A program made the position numbers and the translations under genes. The notes beneath the pieces are model-generated. The model worked only from the letters and a program-made list of their open reading frames with translations. It had not been told where the DNA came from and searched no databases. Of a DNA stretch of 64,000 nucleotides, positions 7,807 through 16,502 are shown in pieces. The stretch spans positions 620,001-684,000 of the forward strand of contig NZ_CP157278.1 in the NCBI RefSeq assembly GCF_040026395.1, read 5' to 3'. The DNA is from Pedobacter lusitanus (GTDB lineage Bacteria > Bacteroidota > Bacteroidia > Sphingobacteriales > Sphingobacteriaceae). Each line of letters begins with the position of its first letter. The first letter of the stretch is position 1.

Positions 7807-10194
7807 CTAATTCACCCTTTTCCTCTCCTCCTCACTTGCTGTGACCCTTTGCCTTGCAGCTTTTACACTTTTACCCAGTTTATAAGAAAAACTTAGCGTA
7901 AATGTGCGCGTATCATTTTTCTGATACATCCCGTTATTCTGGCCCTCATTCTGAATTGAAATCCGGTATGGATTAGTATAAAGCAAATCAGCAGCGCTGA
8001 ATTTAATAGTTCCCTGTTTATTAAACACCTGTTTACTAATTCCGGTACTTATATCATAAGTTTTAGCAATCAGTAATGTCCCTTGCTGTACCGCACTATT
8101 GTACCAGGCGCTAAATTCTGCCTTCAATCCACTATTTTTATCAATTGTAAAGGCATGATCAGTCCTTAGATAAAAATAAAACCGGCGGTAGTTATAAGTA
8201 TTTCCCGGTTGATCAGAGCTTTGTCTGCTATAATATCCCTGTGCTGTATTATCAATTTCCCACCACGCCGCCGGATGATGAACTGAAGACAATTCTGTTC
8301 CCAGCTCTTTGATACTACCAATATTTTGCTGCGTATCATGAAAAGTTCTGTTCACATTATCCTGAACAGTCACGTTGCTTGCCAGATCATCAATTCGTGT
8401 GTATACTAGAGAGAAAGTATAATTCTGATGTAAAGTATAACTCAACTGAAGGCTATTGATAATGGCAGGCTTCAGGAATGGATTACCACTGGTATAACTA
8501 TATGGAGTTAAATAACTTTTTGCGGGGTTCAGCTGTCTGTAATCGGGTCTGTCTATCCTTTTTGAGTAGTTAAAGCCAAACTCATCGTTTTCAGAAGCTT
8601 TATAAGTCACAAATGCAGTAGGAAATATTCGCAGATACTTATTTACATTGATAGAATCCAGAGAAAGCGATAAGCCTTTGGATGTGGCATACTCCGCCCG
8701 TATTCCTCCTTTAAAATTCCAGCGGCCAAATGCTCCGCTTATACTTGTATAACCAGCAGCCGTATTTTCAGTATACCTGAACTGGTTACTTCTGGACGGG
8801 TCGAATACAGGAACAGTTCCGGCAGTATTATAAAAATCAAACTGGTTTTCGCTCACCGAACTTGTATACTTAAGACCAGATTCCATCGACCATCTTTTAC
8901 CCGCTTTGTAATTATAGTCTATCTTACCCGACCATATATTTATCTTTTGAACAGAGGGGAAAAATGTATGATAAGGAGCAGAACCTAAACTCCCATCCGG
9001 CAGATAAGTAAGGTTATGCAGCTGTACATTATTATTCCTGGTATAAGGAACATAATCCAGATCTACGTTCAGCCCCCTGCCGGAACTATCCAGTTTTGCT
9101 TTATAATTCAGGTTAAAACTATATTGATTGGTATGTCCGCCAATATTGCTGTTGGTATTCAATACAGAATCCGGATTCACATGATAGTTATTGTAAATAT
9201 TAGTTGTTGCTGTACTACTGCCATTACTAACCGTGTTATCACCAGTAACCAGTACACCAATCACCTGGTTATCAGTTAAATTATAATCTGCACCAGCAGT
9301 ATAGTTATTTACTTTATTTTTAGCGATACTGGTTCTGTTCATGTCCCAGTACGCGTAAGAAGATGGCCTTTGAAAAATAGTATACTGGTCTAAATCGCGT
9401 TTAATATTTCTGTCGCTATAACCGTAGGTCCCAAAGATATTCAGCTTGTTTTTGCGGTAATTAAATATTCCGCTGCCTGTGTATCTATTTAACTGTCCAC
9501 GGGTATAACCACCGCTCAAACCTGCATTAAATCCATCTGATTTTATTTTCTTTGAAATAATCTCAATCACTGCACCACCCTGTGCTTCATATTTGGAAGA
9601 CGGATTGGGCATGACCTCTATCTTTGAAATATTATCCGAAGGAATACTCTGCAGATAAGCGGCAAGATCGTCTCCGGATAACCTTACCGGTTTACCATCC
9701 ATATAGACTGTAACACCTTTATTATTCGCTGTGACCCCGCCATCATTAGTAGTTTTTACACCCGGTGCTTTACTTAAAGCATCCCAGGCTGTACCACCAC
9801 TGGCCAGGATGCTCTTTTCTACATTGAATACAACGCGGTCTGTTTTCCGTTCGACAGTAGGTTTAGTAAAAGTAACCGCAACCTCCCTCAGTTGTCTGCT
9901 GTCATTCAGCATCACCAGGTTAAGACTATCTTTTGGTAAGTTAAAAGTACGGATCACAGACTTATAACCCATCAGTGAAACCGAAAGCTGATAAGGTGAC
10001 TGATTCAAACCAGTCAGTATAAATCTGCCCTGATCGGCCAGCTGGCTGCTGATCACCTGACCTTGCTGCGAAATTGTTATTGTGGCAGCATCCAGCGGTT
10101 TACCTTGTTCATCATTAACAATTCCGCTTAATTTTTGCTGAGCGGAAAGTTGAAAAGGAAGGAACGTCAATAAAATATAAAGTAGCTTTTTCAT
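7807..10194 (-). CDS. Outer-membrane beta-barrel protein (OMP_b-brl_3 / TonB-receptor-like)
   Basis: This 795-residue protein begins with a signal peptide ('LLYILLTFLPFQLSAQ'), then a carboxypeptidase-regulatory-like beta-sandwich ('LSGIVNDEQGKPLDAATITI'), a plug-like domain ('SGGTAWDALSKAPGVKTTNDG', 'VYMDGKPVRLSGDDLAAYL') and a large beta-barrel rich in aromatic, Asn and Tyr residues. It is shorter than SusC proteins and belongs to the outer-membrane beta-barrel family related to TonB receptors. It is divergent from a kinase/regulator pair (10318-12458) with direct-repeat sites in the 123-bp gap, so that system very likely controls it. The ligand is unknown. A paralogue lies at 54622-57048. 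Confidence 0.88.
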   Translation of the reverse strand: MKKLLYILLTFLPFQLSAQQKLSGIVNDEQGKPLDAATITISQQGQVISSQLADQGRFILTGLNQSPYQLSVSLMGYKSVIRTFNLPKDSLNLVMLNDSRQLREVAVTFTKPTVERKTDRVVFNVEKSILASGGTAWDALSKAPGVKTTNDGGVTANNKGVTVYMDGKPVRLSGDDLAAYLQSIPSDNISKIEVMPNPSSKYEAQGGAVIEIISKKIKSDGFNAGLSGGYTRGQLNRYTGSGIFNYRKNKLNIFGTYGYSDRNIKRDLDQYTIFQRPSSYAYWDMNRTSIAKNKVNNYTAGADYNLTDNQVIGVLVTGDNTVSNGSSTATTNIYNNYHVNPDSVLNTNSNIGGHTNQYSFNLNYKAKLDSSGRGLNVDLDYVPYTRNNNVQLHNLTYLPDGSLGSAPYHTFFPSVQKINIWSGKIDYNYKAGKRWSMESGLKYTSSVSENQFDFYNTAGTVPVFDPSRSNQFRYTENTAAGYTSISGAFGRWNFKGGIRAEYATSKGLSLSLDSINVNKYLRIFPTAFVTYKASENDEFGFNYSKRIDRPDYRQLNPAKSYLTPYSYTSGNPFLKPAIINSLQLSYTLHQNYTFSLVYTRIDDLASNVTVQDNVNRTFHDTQQNIGSIKELGTELSSVHHPAAWWEIDNTAQGYYSRQSSDQPGNTYNYRRFYFYLRTDHAFTIDKNSGLKAEFSAWYNSAVQQGTLLIAKTYDISTGISKQVFNKQGTIKFSAADLLYTNPYRISIQNEGQNNGMYQKNDTRTFTLSFSYKLGKSVKAARQRVTASEEERKRVN

Positions 10195-10240
10195 CTTTTT
10201 TAAATTATGCTACAAACCTACCCTGCTACTTCCTAAACGG

Positions 10241-10271
10241 GAGTTAAGTTGAGTTAAATAGAGTTAAATCG
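10241..10271 (+). promoter_or_regulatory. Three GAGTTAA direct repeats at exact 10-bp spacing
   Basis: GAGTTAA starts at 10241, 10251 and 10261, and an inverted TTAAC follows near 10275. The array lies midway between the divergent barrel gene and the kinase gene, 47 bp from either start codon. Its distal part, GTTAAATAGAGTTAAATCG (10253-10271), matches 18 of 19 bases with the site upstream of the paralogous kinase at 2483. Direct repeats with a 10-bp period are the usual target form of OmpR/PhoB-family regulators. Confidence 0.75.
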
Positions 10272-10317
10272 TATCTTAACCCGATTATAGCAGATAAATT
10301 ATGAGGAACTTTACCTT

Positions 10318-11769
10318 ATGAAATGGCTCAAAGCAAAATATACTTATCTATTGATAGTGCTTTCCTTACTGGTAAGTACCGGACTTCAGGTTGTCTGGTT
10401 GCAGCAGCTTTTTCAGGCGCAGCAGAAACAGCTCAAAGATGAAATAGAAAGCCTGGTTAGTAAAACCGCACAAGCCAATTTGTATTACAGTATCACTAAA
10501 TTTAAAGATCCGGGTAATCTTTCGCTGGCTAAACAACTCTTTCTCTCCCCGCAATGGGAACAATTGCGTCTGGCATTTGACAACATGAAAATCCAGGGTA
10601 TGCGTACTTCTACCAGCATCATTGTTGATAATGACAGTACTGCAGTAATCCTGGGCCTAAACTTAAAAGGCAATCGGAATAAAAACCCGGCAAAACCTGT
10701 CATAACCGGTACAGATAGTACTCCGGAGGAACGGAGATTAAGTGACAGCTTATCTCTGATAGAAATGAAAAAAAATGTAAATACTGCTTTAAAAAAAATA
10801 GGAATTAATTCCAGAGCTTATTATAACATCTATCCTCACAACAGTACAAAAGCACTTCAAAGCAATGTTCCTGCAGGATTTAAACCTGCATTTACCACCA
10901 GAAGTTATCTATACAATATTCAGGACATCAACAGATATCAATTGAACCTGGCCTCTGTGGATACGGTAGTATGGTATAGAATGCGCTACTATTTAGCCTC
11001 TTCTATTCTCATGGTGATACTCACCTGCGCCGCTTTTTATTTTATACTTAAACTGTTGCGGAGTCAGAACTTATATGCTGCAGCGAAAGCCGATTTCACC
11101 AGTAATATGACTCATGAACTCAAAACGCCTATTGCAACTGTACTGTTGGCCATGGAATCTATCAAAAAATACAAACTGATCAATGATCCTGAAACCCTTC
11201 AAAACTACCTTGACATCAGTCAGCACGAAATGCAGCGATTAGATCTGATGGTTGAAAAAGCATTGAATGTCAGCAGCGGAAGTGAAGCAGATCAGCCACT
11301 TAACCTGGAATTATATGATGTACAATCAGGACTGCAGCAGGTGATTAATTCTATGCATCTCCGCTTGCAGAACAGCGATAAAAATATTCGTTTCAATCTT
11401 TTGGAAGAACCTTGTTTTGTTTATGCAGACCCGGTACATCTGACCAATATATTTTATAACCTGATTGATAACGCCTTTAAATATTCCGGGAAGAAACTAC
11501 TTTTGGAAATCAGTTGTAAATATGATTCCGAAAAAGTAATGCTGACTTTCAAAGATAATGGACCCGGCATTGACAGAATCTATCATAAAAAGATCTTTGA
11601 AAGGTTCTTCAGAGTTCCGGCACAAGGTGACACGCATGATATCAAAGGATCGGGTTTAGGATTGCATTATGTTAAACAAATAGTAGAAAAACATAAAGGG
11701 ACCATCAAAATTAAAAGTGAACCCGGGCATGGAACCAGTTTTATTATCACTTTCCCAATAGCATCATGA
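10318..11769 (+). CDS. Sensor histidine kinase paired with the regulator at 11766
   Basis: This 483-residue inner-membrane kinase has membrane segments at about residues 9-28 and 222-244, an extracytoplasmic sensor region between them, a HisKA domain with the phospho-accepting His in 'FTSNMTHELKTPIA' (near residue 264), and HATPase_c motifs 'LIDNAFKYSG', 'DNGPGID' and 'GSGLGLHYV'. The stop codon overlaps the regulator start (ATGA, 11766-11769), so they are translationally coupled. It is a paralogue of the kinase at 1044-2483. The divergent neighbour is an outer-membrane barrel gene, an arrangement that often links an envelope sensor to its barrel target in Bacteroidota. The signal is unknown. 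Confidence 0.93.
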   Translation: MKWLKAKYTYLLIVLSLLVSTGLQVVWLQQLFQAQQKQLKDEIESLVSKTAQANLYYSITKFKDPGNLSLAKQLFLSPQWEQLRLAFDNMKIQGMRTSTSIIVDNDSTAVILGLNLKGNRNKNPAKPVITGTDSTPEERRLSDSLSLIEMKKNVNTALKKIGINSRAYYNIYPHNSTKALQSNVPAGFKPAFTTRSYLYNIQDINRYQLNLASVDTVVWYRMRYYLASSILMVILTCAAFYFILKLLRSQNLYAAAKADFTSNMTHELKTPIATVLLAMESIKKYKLINDPETLQNYLDISQHEMQRLDLMVEKALNVSSGSEADQPLNLELYDVQSGLQQVINSMHLRLQNSDKNIRFNLLEEPCFVYADPVHLTNIFYNLIDNAFKYSGKKLLLEISCKYDSEKVMLTFKDNGPGIDRIYHKKIFERFFRVPAQGDTHDIKGSGLGLHYVKQIVEKHKGTIKIKSEPGHGTSFIITFPIAS

Positions 11770-12458
11770 GTTTTAAAGTATTATATGTAGAGGACGAGCC
11801 TTTTTTATCACACATTGTTAGTGATGGATTAAAAAACAGTGGTTATATAGTTCAGGTTGTTGCGGATGGGGACCTGGTCATGGATGCTTATTTTTCTTTA
11901 AATCCTGACATCTGTATTCTGGACATCATGCTGCCTTCCAAAGACGGTTATACGCTGGCGAAAGAATTAAGAAAGGCACAGCCAGACTTGCCTATTATCT
12001 TTTTAAGCGCGAAACTACTGCCTGAGGACGTGGTGAAAGGCTTTAAATCTGGTGGTAATGACTATCTCAAAAAACCATTCAGCATGGACGAATTACTGGT
12101 GCGGATGGAGGCTTTATTACAGCGTTTCGGGAAAGATATAATCGGGCTGGAAACCGAAAACAGTAAAATTTATGCTTTTGCAAATTGCCGGCTGGATACG
12201 GTGCTGCAAAAACTAACTACCTCATCTGGTGAGCATTCTCTTTCCTTTAAAGAATGTGCTTTACTGGAAATGATGATCCTGCGTAAGAATGATGTATTGG
12301 AACGTCAGGAAGCGCTAATCAAAATCTGGGGAGACGATAATTATTACAATACCAGAAGTATGGATGTGTTTATGACACATTTAAGAAAGTTACTAAAGGA
12401 TGAACCAGGTATTCAAATCATGAACTTAAGAAGTATTGGCTACAAACTGATCTGCTAA
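11766..12458 (+). CDS. OmpR/PhoB-family response regulator
   Basis: This is a 230-residue regulator with receiver domain 'VLYVEDEPFLSHIVSDGL', phospho-acceptor D53 ('ILDIMLPSKDG'), conserved Lys in 'DYLKKPFSMDELL', and a C-terminal winged helix ending 'IMNLRSIGYKLIC'. The start overlaps the kinase stop in an ATGA. It is very similar to the regulator at 362-1054, including the DNA-binding half, which fits the near-identical direct-repeat sites upstream of both operons. Its likely targets are its own operon and the divergent barrel gene. Cross-talk between the two systems is possible. Confidence 0.93.
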   Translation: MSFKVLYVEDEPFLSHIVSDGLKNSGYIVQVVADGDLVMDAYFSLNPDICILDIMLPSKDGYTLAKELRKAQPDLPIIFLSAKLLPEDVVKGFKSGGNDYLKKPFSMDELLVRMEALLQRFGKDIIGLETENSKIYAFANCRLDTVLQKLTTSSGEHSLSFKECALLEMMILRKNDVLERQEALIKIWGDDNYYNTRSMDVFMTHLRKLLKDEPGIQIMNLRSIGYKLIC

Positions 12459-12486
12459 ATAATACCTATCTTGAATTGTCAATATT

Positions 12487-13302
12487 ATGCAGGATTATTA
12501 CAAGCAACATACTGAGGAGCTTCATTACTTCAAAAATGAAGCACGAAAAGCTTTTGCAGTGATTTGCGACCGCTTCGGCTTTCGGGAAGAAGATGTTGTG
12601 CTAAGCGATACAGCTAATTTATTTCAGATAACGTTTTCGAATAGTAAAACCCGGATTGTGGTGGAAGGTATCCACTGGGGCATGAATACAAACGTTTGTT
12701 TAGGAATTAATAACCAGGATAGTGACTTATGCGGCATTCACCAGCTGATAAAAGAAAGGGAACCTGAAGTACCTGTTGACGGAAGCCAGGCAGAGCAAAT
12801 TTTCGGATATGCGCATTACCTGCTGACCTATGCTACAGACATTCTGGAAGGCGATACCACTTTTTTCAATCAGCAGAAAGCCCTGAGAAAAGAAGAAAAG
12901 GAAAATGCATGGAAAGCCATGCAGGCTGAATCAGCCAGGAAAATTTCTGAAGGTTATTTGAAAATTGATACGCCATATGGAGAACGGGTCTGGCGAAAAC
13001 CCCGGCCATCGTTATCAACATATCATCTTATTAAAGATAAATTTCCCGACAGCTTCGAAGTGATGCTGGATTTACATGAGATATTTGGCTCAGAACAGGA
13101 AGAAGTTATCATTAACAACTGGAAAACAGAACTGGGTGATATTGTGATAAAAGATGAAGTAATTTGTGAGATAAGTACTGACAAAGTCTGGGTTGAAATT
13201 GTTGCTCCTCAAACAGGCCGGCTGATCTGGTTACTGGAAGAAGGTATTGCATTTAAATTTTCGACCTGTATCGCATTGCTTGATTTACAATTTCAAGAAT
13301 AA
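12487..13302 (+). CDS. Unknown protein with a C-terminal lipoyl/biotinyl-like domain
   Basis: This 271-residue cytoplasmic protein has an N-terminal half (residues 1-145) with mixed alpha/beta character that I cannot place. A charged linker ('QQKALRKEEKENAWKAMQAE') follows, then a C-terminal domain (about 205-268) with the lipoyl-domain pattern. In that domain, 'NNWKTELGDIVIKDEVICEI' is followed by 'STDKVWVEIVAPQTGRL', and the DK at the hairpin is where lipoyl-lysine sits in 2-oxoacid dehydrogenase E2 proteins. It is not an E2, since no peripheral-subunit or acyltransferase domain is present. It lies 28 bp after the response regulator and may be part of that transcript. Whether the Lys is modified is unknown. 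Confidence 0.7.
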   Translation: MQDYYKQHTEELHYFKNEARKAFAVICDRFGFREEDVVLSDTANLFQITFSNSKTRIVVEGIHWGMNTNVCLGINNQDSDLCGIHQLIKEREPEVPVDGSQAEQIFGYAHYLLTYATDILEGDTTFFNQQKALRKEEKENAWKAMQAESARKISEGYLKIDTPYGERVWRKPRPSLSTYHLIKDKFPDSFEVMLDLHEIFGSEQEEVIINNWKTELGDIVIKDEVICEISTDKVWVEIVAPQTGRLIWLLEEGIAFKFSTCIALLDLQFQE

Positions 13303-13337
13303 ACTTGGTAAACATTTTTAAATGATTCTTCTCGTAT

Positions 13338-13715
13338 TTAAGATTGTTTCCGCATACTCTGCTTAATTTTTTCCCTGTGCTGTTCACCCCAGGCAGCTAG
13401 TTCACCTATCACATTTTTCAGCGTCCTGCTATATTCAGTTGCTTCATAAATAATAATAACCGGGGTAGCCGGATATACCTTACGTATAATAAAGTCATTC
13501 AATTCCAGATCTTTTAATTCTTTAGCTAATACCTTGGGAGATATGCCTCTAATTTCATGCTGAAGCTCATTAAAGCGCTTTGATGATTGTACCAGGCAAA
13601 GGATTATTGCCAGCTTCCATTTTCCATTAATTACGTACAGTGCATCAAGTACGTTATTGAGCGAATTTGCACATTCCTTATTATCCGGAAGGGAATCATT
13701 TACAATTATTTTCAT
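13338..13715 (-). CDS. HxlR-family (DUF24) transcriptional regulator
   Basis: The 125-residue protein is a single winged helix of the HxlR type: 'VLDALYVINGKWKLAIILCL', 'KRFNELQHEIRGISPKVLAKELKDLE' and 'YEATEYSRTL'. HxlR regulators commonly sense electrophiles or oxidants through Cys; here Cys16 is near the N-terminus and another Cys sits in 'ILCLVQ'. It is divergent from the azoreductase gene, with a large palindrome between them, so the azoreductase is almost certainly its target and it probably represses itself as well. HxlR control of quinone or azo reductases (YodB/AzoR1-like pairs) is known in Firmicutes. Confidence 0.92.
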   Translation of the reverse strand: MKIIVNDSLPDNKECANSLNNVLDALYVINGKWKLAIILCLVQSSKRFNELQHEIRGISPKVLAKELKDLELNDFIIRKVYPATPVIIIYEATEYSRTLKNVIGELAAWGEQHREKIKQSMRKQS

Positions 13716-13730
13716 AAAGTAAAGATAATC

Positions 13731-13766
13731 ACTTACCTCAATGAAAGCGCTTTCCTTGAGGTAAGT
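13731..13766. promoter_or_regulatory. 36-bp near-perfect palindrome, probable HxlR operator
   Basis: Arms ACTTACCTCAA (13731-13741) and TTGAGGTAAGT (13756-13766) enclose GAAAGCGCTTTC (13743-13754), itself a perfect palindrome. Only one base pair of the 36-bp element is mismatched. It lies 15 bp upstream of the HxlR gene start and 58 bp upstream of the azoreductase ATG, with no T tract, so it is an operator rather than a terminator. Confidence 0.8.
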
Positions 13767-13824
13767 AATGAGTTTTGATCACCTGGCAACCATACTTTTG
13801 CCTTTAACAAAAAAAGAATTTATT

Positions 13825-14427
13825 ATGAAACACATCCTTCATTTAAAATCAAGCATACAAGGTAAAGAGTCTTACAGCATTAAGCTGGGGCAAGCTATTG
13901 TTGAAAAAATACAGGACAAATATTCTGATAGTACGCTGGAAGAATTAAATCTCGTTGATATTGACATTCCACACCTTACTCCTGCCATGCTTCGTACGTT
14001 TTTTATTCCCGGAGATCAGCTGACTGAAGAAGAAAAAGAAGCTATCCGCTTTTCTGATGAGCTGGTTAAACAATTATTGGCCGCGGACATCGTTGTGATT
14101 GGTGCCCCATTGATCAACTTTACTATCCCTACAGTGTTAAAGGCCTGGATTGATCATATTACCAGGGCAGGAATAACCTTTGGATATGGCGAAAATGGTC
14201 CGGTTGGAAAAGTAACCGGAAAAAAGATTTATGTAGCCATGTCCTCCGGTGGCGTTTACTCTTATGGTCCTGGGGTAGCCAACGACTTTGTTGCTCCTTA
14301 TCTGAAAGCTTTCCTGGGTTTTTTAGGCATGACGGATCTGACAGTATTTCGTGCTGAAGGACTAAAAGTACCGGGCGTAAAAGAACAAGCTATGGAAAAT
14401 GCAATTGACAGTATATTGATTGATTAA
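13825..14427 (+). CDS. azoR: FMN-dependent NADH:azo/quinone reductase
   Basis: I start this gene at the ATG at 13825 ('MKHILHLKSSIQGKESYS'), the normal opening of azoreductases; a longer frame would cross the operator. The 200-residue flavodoxin-like protein has the phosphate-binding N-terminal loop 'HLKSSIQGKESYS', 'VIGAPLINFTIPTVLKAWIDH' near the FMN isoalloxazine, and 'YVAMSSGGVYSYG'. Length and motifs fit the AzoR family of FMN dimers that reduce quinones and azo compounds by two electrons using NADH. The divergent HxlR gene and palindrome point to induction by electrophiles or quinones. A terminator follows. Confidence 0.88.
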   Translation: MKHILHLKSSIQGKESYSIKLGQAIVEKIQDKYSDSTLEELNLVDIDIPHLTPAMLRTFFIPGDQLTEEEKEAIRFSDELVKQLLAADIVVIGAPLINFTIPTVLKAWIDHITRAGITFGYGENGPVGKVTGKKIYVAMSSGGVYSYGPGVANDFVAPYLKAFLGFLGMTDLTVFRAEGLKVPGVKEQAMENAIDSILID

Positions 14428-14476
14428 GATACGCGCTGATTCTGATCTCAGAATATTGAAAAGCATCAATGCTATC

Positions 14477-14516
14477 AAGATAAACGCCATCAAAATTGGC
14501 GTTTATCTTCTTTTTT
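14477..14516 (+). terminator. Rho-independent terminator after azoR
   Basis: AAGATAAACGCCA (14477-14489) and TGGCGTTTATCTT (14497-14509) form a perfect 13-bp stem with a 7-nt loop, followed by C and six T. Confidence 0.92.
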
Positions 14517-14598
14517 AAATAAAAATCATCATTACCCGCCATTAACTCTTGCTTTTAAGGCATTAATTTCAGTCAATCAAAATCTGCAGGCAACAACC

Positions 14599-15435
14599 TT
14601 AAGTCGTAAAATCAGTCGAAAAGGAAACATCCTTCCAGGTCTCCATTTGCCTATGCAGTTCCTCAATTCTTGTTTTTGCACGATTGAATGCATCACTGCC
14701 CAGGAACAGGTCTACAGCAGGTATCGGGCTGTCAACTAATTTCAGGAATACATCTGCAATCTTATCCGGGTCACCTGGTTGTGCACCGTCCATCCTGTTC
14801 ATTTTCTCATGATATTCACGTAAATAAGCATAATCTTCAATCTGGTTTTTGTTATAAGCTATTGAATCTGCCTTGGCAAAACCAGTCCTGAACCAGCCTG
14901 GCATAACATTAGTTACATGAATACCCAGTGGTTTCAGATCATTGGCCAATGCTTCGCTAAGGCCACTCACAGCAAATTTAGCCGCACAGTACATTGACCA
15001 TCCTGTACCTGGTGCAAAACCTGCGATCGAAGAGATATTGATAATATGACCTGAACGTTGTTTTCTCAGATAAGGTAAAACCTGCTGAACCACATGTACA
15101 ACAGCAAAAAAATTAACCTGAAAATTTTCATCGATCTCTGCTGAACTAAGCTCTTCCAAAGCACCACCCAGTCCATAACCTGCATTATTTATAATCACAT
15201 CTAAACGACCGAATTTTTCAATAGCCTTCTTTATTGAAGCTGCAATGGACTGCTCGTTTTTCAGATCAACTTCCAGTGACAGAAACCTGTCACCTATCCC
15301 GTTAAACTCTTCAAATGCGGCAATGGATCTAGAAGTCGCAACAACGCTATGGCCTTTTGCCAGTAGCTGTCTTACAAGGGACAAGCCCATCCCTCTGGAT
15401 GCCCCCGTGATATACCAAATTTTTGTATTACTCAT
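14599..15435 (-). CDS. Short-chain dehydrogenase/reductase (classical SDR)
   Basis: This 278-residue NAD(P)-dependent oxidoreductase has the Rossmann motif 'ITGASRGMGLSL' near residue 9, 'NNAGYG' near 86-91, catalytic Ser in 'INISSIAG' and the active-site pair in 'YCAAKFAVSG'. The Arg after the second strand ('ATSRS') suggests NADP(H) preference. The family acts on varied alcohols and ketones, so the substrate cannot be inferred. It lies downstream of an AraC regulator on the same strand (80-bp gap), an arrangement seen repeatedly in Bacteroidota, where the AraC protein often controls the SDR. Confidence 0.9.
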   Translation of the reverse strand: MSNTKIWYITGASRGMGLSLVRQLLAKGHSVVATSRSIAAFEEFNGIGDRFLSLEVDLKNEQSIAASIKKAIEKFGRLDVIINNAGYGLGGALEELSSAEIDENFQVNFFAVVHVVQQVLPYLRKQRSGHIINISSIAGFAPGTGWSMYCAAKFAVSGLSEALANDLKPLGIHVTNVMPGWFRTGFAKADSIAYNKNQIEDYAYLREYHEKMNRMDGAQPGDPDKIADVFLKLVDSPIPAVDLFLGSDAFNRAKTRIEELHRQMETWKDVSFSTDFTT

Positions 15436-15515
15436 AATCTTTCTTTAACACAAAGTTATCTGGCTGAACTGACTGTATTTTGTTACATCCAAACCATTAT
15501 TTGTCAAATTCAAAC

Positions 15516-16415
15516 CTATCTGAAACCAGACGGACTCATAGTAGTTTGTTTCTTGAAAAAGTTATTGAAATGAGCCTGATCTTCGAACCCGAGTACATAG
15601 CTGATCTCGGCAATGTTCCAGTCAGTATGCTTTAACAATGACTTGGCTTCAGCAGTAAGGCGATCGAAGATATGATCAGTAGTTGTGCGCCCTGTTGTTT
15701 TCTTGATTGCACGATTGAGATAATTTACATGGATGGAAAGTCTTTCTGCAAAGACTTTTGGTGAACGCAGCTCAAAACGCTGCGACGACGATTCAATTGG
15801 GAACTGACGTTCCAGTAATTCCATAAAAACCGAAGTAATGCGCGATGCAGCATCGGGATGCTCAAAGGAATTATCTGCTGGCTGAAGCTTCATAGCTAAA
15901 TAGATCAGCTCGCTGACATAATTCTTGATAAGCTCATACTTATAGGTATAATCCGTATCAAGTTCTTTGATGATTTTTTCAAAAATGTCTTTTATTTCAG
16001 AAGTCACTTCATCTTTCAGGCTAAACACCGGCTGTGAACCTGCCATGAATAAAGGTAGTTCAACCAGATTTAAGCGCAGACTTTCTTTAAAAAACTCATC
16101 CTTGAATACACAGAAATAGCCACTGGTATCAGGGTTTAGTGAATCATAGGTATAAGGTACCTGCGGATTAAAGAAAAGCAGTGTATTTCCACTGACCGGA
16201 ATACTTTTATCGCCATAATGGAATACGTTATCTCCCTGAAAGAGCATGATCTTAAAGAAATCTCTACGGATAAATGTTGGCGAAGTAGTACCTTTACGAA
16301 TCCTGTCTTCAATCCGGAAAACATTAAACTGCCCATTGTTTTTCAGGAGATCTTCAGATAAGCTGCCATACTTATCCCGGTAAAACTGTTCAAGTGATTC
16401 GGTTGATTTTGCCAT
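15516..16415 (-). CDS. AraC-family transcriptional regulator
   Basis: The 299-residue regulator has an N-terminal cupin-like sensing half ('FQGDNVFHYGDKSIPVSGNT', 'LLFFNPQVPYTYDSL') and a C-terminal pair of helix-turn-helix motifs at about residues 205-299. These include 'FAERLSIHVNYLNRAIKKTT' and 'WNIAEISYVLGFEDQAHFNN', and the protein ends in the usual 'FFKKQTTMSPSGFR'. It lies upstream of the SDR gene on the same strand and is a likely activator of it. The effector is unknown. Confidence 0.92.
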   Translation of the reverse strand: MAKSTESLEQFYRDKYGSLSEDLLKNNGQFNVFRIEDRIRKGTTSPTFIRRDFFKIMLFQGDNVFHYGDKSIPVSGNTLLFFNPQVPYTYDSLNPDTSGYFCVFKDEFFKESLRLNLVELPLFMAGSQPVFSLKDEVTSEIKDIFEKIIKELDTDYTYKYELIKNYVSELIYLAMKLQPADNSFEHPDAASRITSVFMELLERQFPIESSSQRFELRSPKVFAERLSIHVNYLNRAIKKTTGRTTTDHIFDRLTAEAKSLLKHTDWNIAEISYVLGFEDQAHFNNFFKKQTTMSPSGFR

Positions 16416-16502
16416 AATGCAAAAATGAAAAATTCTCTGATAATCTTCCTATCTTAAAACCTCAGAGAAACACCTCCTGGTTTTATTATTCAAATAACAA
16501 TC

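Noticed and set aside
9016..9967. Plus-strand frames inside the outer-membrane barrel gene
   Set aside because: They are antisense to a complete 795-residue barrel protein and have no domain pattern of their own.
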